This document shows positions 63,090 to 64,000 of a stretch of DNA of 64,000 bases, piece after piece; position 1 is the first letter of the stretch; every line of letters starts with the position of its first letter. The notes below the pieces were generated by a model. The model searched no databases. It was not told the DNA's origin and worked only from the letters and a program-made list of their open reading frames with translations. Both the position numbers and the translations under genes were made by a program. Origin of the DNA: Desulfovibrio sp. An276 (lineage in GTDB: Bacteria > Desulfobacterota > Desulfovibrionia > Desulfovibrionales > Desulfovibrionaceae). The stretch spans positions 18,677 through 82,676 of the forward strand of contig NZ_NFJC01000008.1 in assembly GCF_002159665.1 (NCBI RefSeq). Reading direction: 5' to 3'.

Positions 63090-63733
63090 CCCTCGAAAAC
63101 GTAACCTTTGGCTACCCAGGCCGCCCAAAGCTTTTCGAAAACCTGCACTTCACCCTGCGGGATGGCGAGGCCATTGGCCTTCTTGGCCCCAACGGCAGCG
63201 GAAAGACAAGTCTCCTTCGCCTTGTCATGGGCCTTGAAAGGCCTGAGGAAGGATTGATCCTGCTTCACGGAAAAAGGGTAGAAAGTGCGGATGAGTGGCG
63301 CACTCTTCGCTGCACCATAGGCCTTGTGCTGCAAAACTCCGACGAGCAGCTCTTTTCCTCCACTGTCCTCGAGGACGTTGCCTTCGGGCCCCTGAACCTT
63401 GGCCTCTCCCGTTTTGATGCACGGCAAAGGGCCATGGAGGCCCTGCAATGCGTCGGCATGGAAGACTTTGCGCATCGCCCCATACACGAGCTCTCGGGCG
63501 GCGAGAAAAAGCTCATAGCCCTTGCAAGCGTGCTCTCCATGCGCCCGAAGGCCCTGCTTTTGGACGAGCCCACAACCTTCCTCGACGAGGCAGCAAAAAG
63601 GCGCATAGCAAACCTTTTGCCAGAGCTTGGCGCAACCAGGATAGTCGTCTCCCACGATTCCGATTTCCTTGCCAAAACTACAGGGCACATTGTGACCATC
63701 GAGGACGGCCAAATCCGTCCCCTGCGCTCCTGA
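63074..63733 (+). CDS. nikO: NikO, ATPase of the ECF nickel transporter (CbiO-like)
   Basis: A 219-residue ABC ATPase. Walker A LGPNGSGKTSLL is near residue 37, the Q-loop LVLQNSDEQLFSSTV is typical of ECF ATPases, the signature is ELSGGEKKLIALASVL and Walker B is ALLLDEPTTFLD. It lacks the C-terminal extension of some homologues. ATG 63074 is preferred to the TTG at 63059. It ends the operon. Confidence 0.92.
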   Translation: MADLLTLENVTFGYPGRPKLFENLHFTLRDGEAIGLLGPNGSGKTSLLRLVMGLERPEEGLILLHGKRVESADEWRTLRCTIGLVLQNSDEQLFSSTVLEDVAFGPLNLGLSRFDARQRAMEALQCVGMEDFAHRPIHELSGGEKKLIALASVLSMRPKALLLDEPTTFLDEAAKRRIANLLPELGATRIVVSHDSDFLAKTTGHIVTIEDGQIRPLRS

Positions 63734-63783
63734 TCCCCTATACCGGCCCTGGCGCTCGCCACCACTGCACACGACTGGCTGGT

Positions 63784-63834
63784 GAAGCCTCCCCGCGCTT
63801 ACGCACGGGGCTTCCTCCCTTGGGACTCGGGAGG
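63784..63834 (-). repeat. IS200/IS605 (TnpB-type) right end or terminator: tandem hairpins
   Basis: GAAGCC (63784-63789) with GGCTTC (63809-63814) encloses CCCCGCGC/GCACGGGG, and CCTCCC/GGGAGG (63814-63834) follows. On the minus strand the order (CTCCCGAGTCCCAAGGGAGG, then a GC-rich hairpin ending in TTCACC) recalls the 3' end of omega-RNA and right end of TnpB elements. No T-run is present to support a terminator. The upstream 100 minus-strand bases would be the RNA scaffold. Confidence 0.45.
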
Positions 63835-63928
63835 ACTACCCTGCTTTCGATACGGGATGCGTCAGCACTGATCCGAAGACCAGACGCTCAAGGTGCTCTT
63901 TAGGAGCCCAGGGCCGCCCGCAGCCTAA

Positions 63929-64000
63929 TTAACGAATCCAGGGTGCACGTGCTTCTGTGAGAGCATTCTGGAACTTTTGCCAGAATGTCCCGCCGTTGAT
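63929..64000 (-). CDS. C-terminal end of an unrecognised minus-strand reading frame
   Basis: The last 23 codons before a TAA at 63929-63931 read FWQKFQNALTEARAPWIR after an open edge. If the hairpins at 63784 belong to a TnpB element, this would be the end of its transposon gene, but the residues do not look like a TnpB C-terminus and I cannot assign it. Confidence 0.3.
   Translation of the reverse strand: MNGGTFWQKFQNALTEARAPWIR

Overview
The window looks like chromosomal DNA from a sulfate-reducing deltaproteobacterium of the Desulfovibrionaceae. The case rests on moderate-to-high GC with AT-rich intergenic islands, the ilvB-ilvN/ilvC block next to HAD, YggT and YdcH genes, a nikKMLQO-type nickel transporter, a PglB/STT3-type oligosaccharyltransferase, and relic type I-C CRISPR repeats of the kind seen in Desulfovibrio. 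This is family recognition by eye; no search was run.

Layout. 1-3.2 kb: the end of a branched-chain amino-acid ABC ATPase (livF), a TSUP-family anion permease and a 14-TM drug-type MFS exporter. 3.2-4.3 kb: a gene graveyard with an IS605/TnpB-like end hairpin, the tail of a formate dehydrogenase cytochrome b subunit, and decayed copies of the 3' ends of two neighbouring genes (an MHS-type transporter and adenylate kinase). 4.3-20 kb: MHS transporter, adk, a giant AsmA-like protein, a radical SAM protein, galE, an M20 peptidase, a duplicated galE tail split by a 97-bp MITE, a lone I-C CRISPR repeat, an ABC exporter, tRNA-Leu(CAA) and a BMP-type lipid-binding-protein-like receptor. 20-29 kb: a 1003-residue membrane protein behind a possible attenuator or sRNA, small conserved genes, then ilvBN and ilvC. 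29.5-44 kb: a two-repeat I-C mini-array, a frameshifted Sel1-like/MIT_C gene, small periplasmic proteins, an aldo-keto reductase, a subtilase autotransporter, glpX, nadE, a NUDIX hydrolase, a YrdC/Sua5 protein divergent from rlmH, and the oligosaccharyltransferase.

44.3-59.3 kb is the main accessory island: a complete type III-A CRISPR-Cas system, all on the minus strand. In transcription order it runs cas6, cas10/csm1, csm2, csm3, csm4, csm5, a 40-repeat array, cas1, two tandem cas2 genes, a Card1/Can2-like CARF nuclease and a CARF-HEPN RNase of the Csm6 type. Cas10 keeps both its HD and GGDD motifs, so it should make cyclic oligoadenylates that switch on the two CARF effectors. Repeat decay is confined to the cas1 end of the array, and many spacers read as sense coding sequence on the plus strand. 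Both facts say the array is transcribed leftwards from a leader at about 51.7-51.9 kb, giving crRNAs antisense to mRNA as an RNA-targeting system needs.

59.3-64 kb: rsmG, then the nickel transporter operon nikK-nikM-nikL-nikQ-nikO, and at the right edge another IS605/TnpB-like end structure with the tail of an unrecognised minus-strand reading frame.
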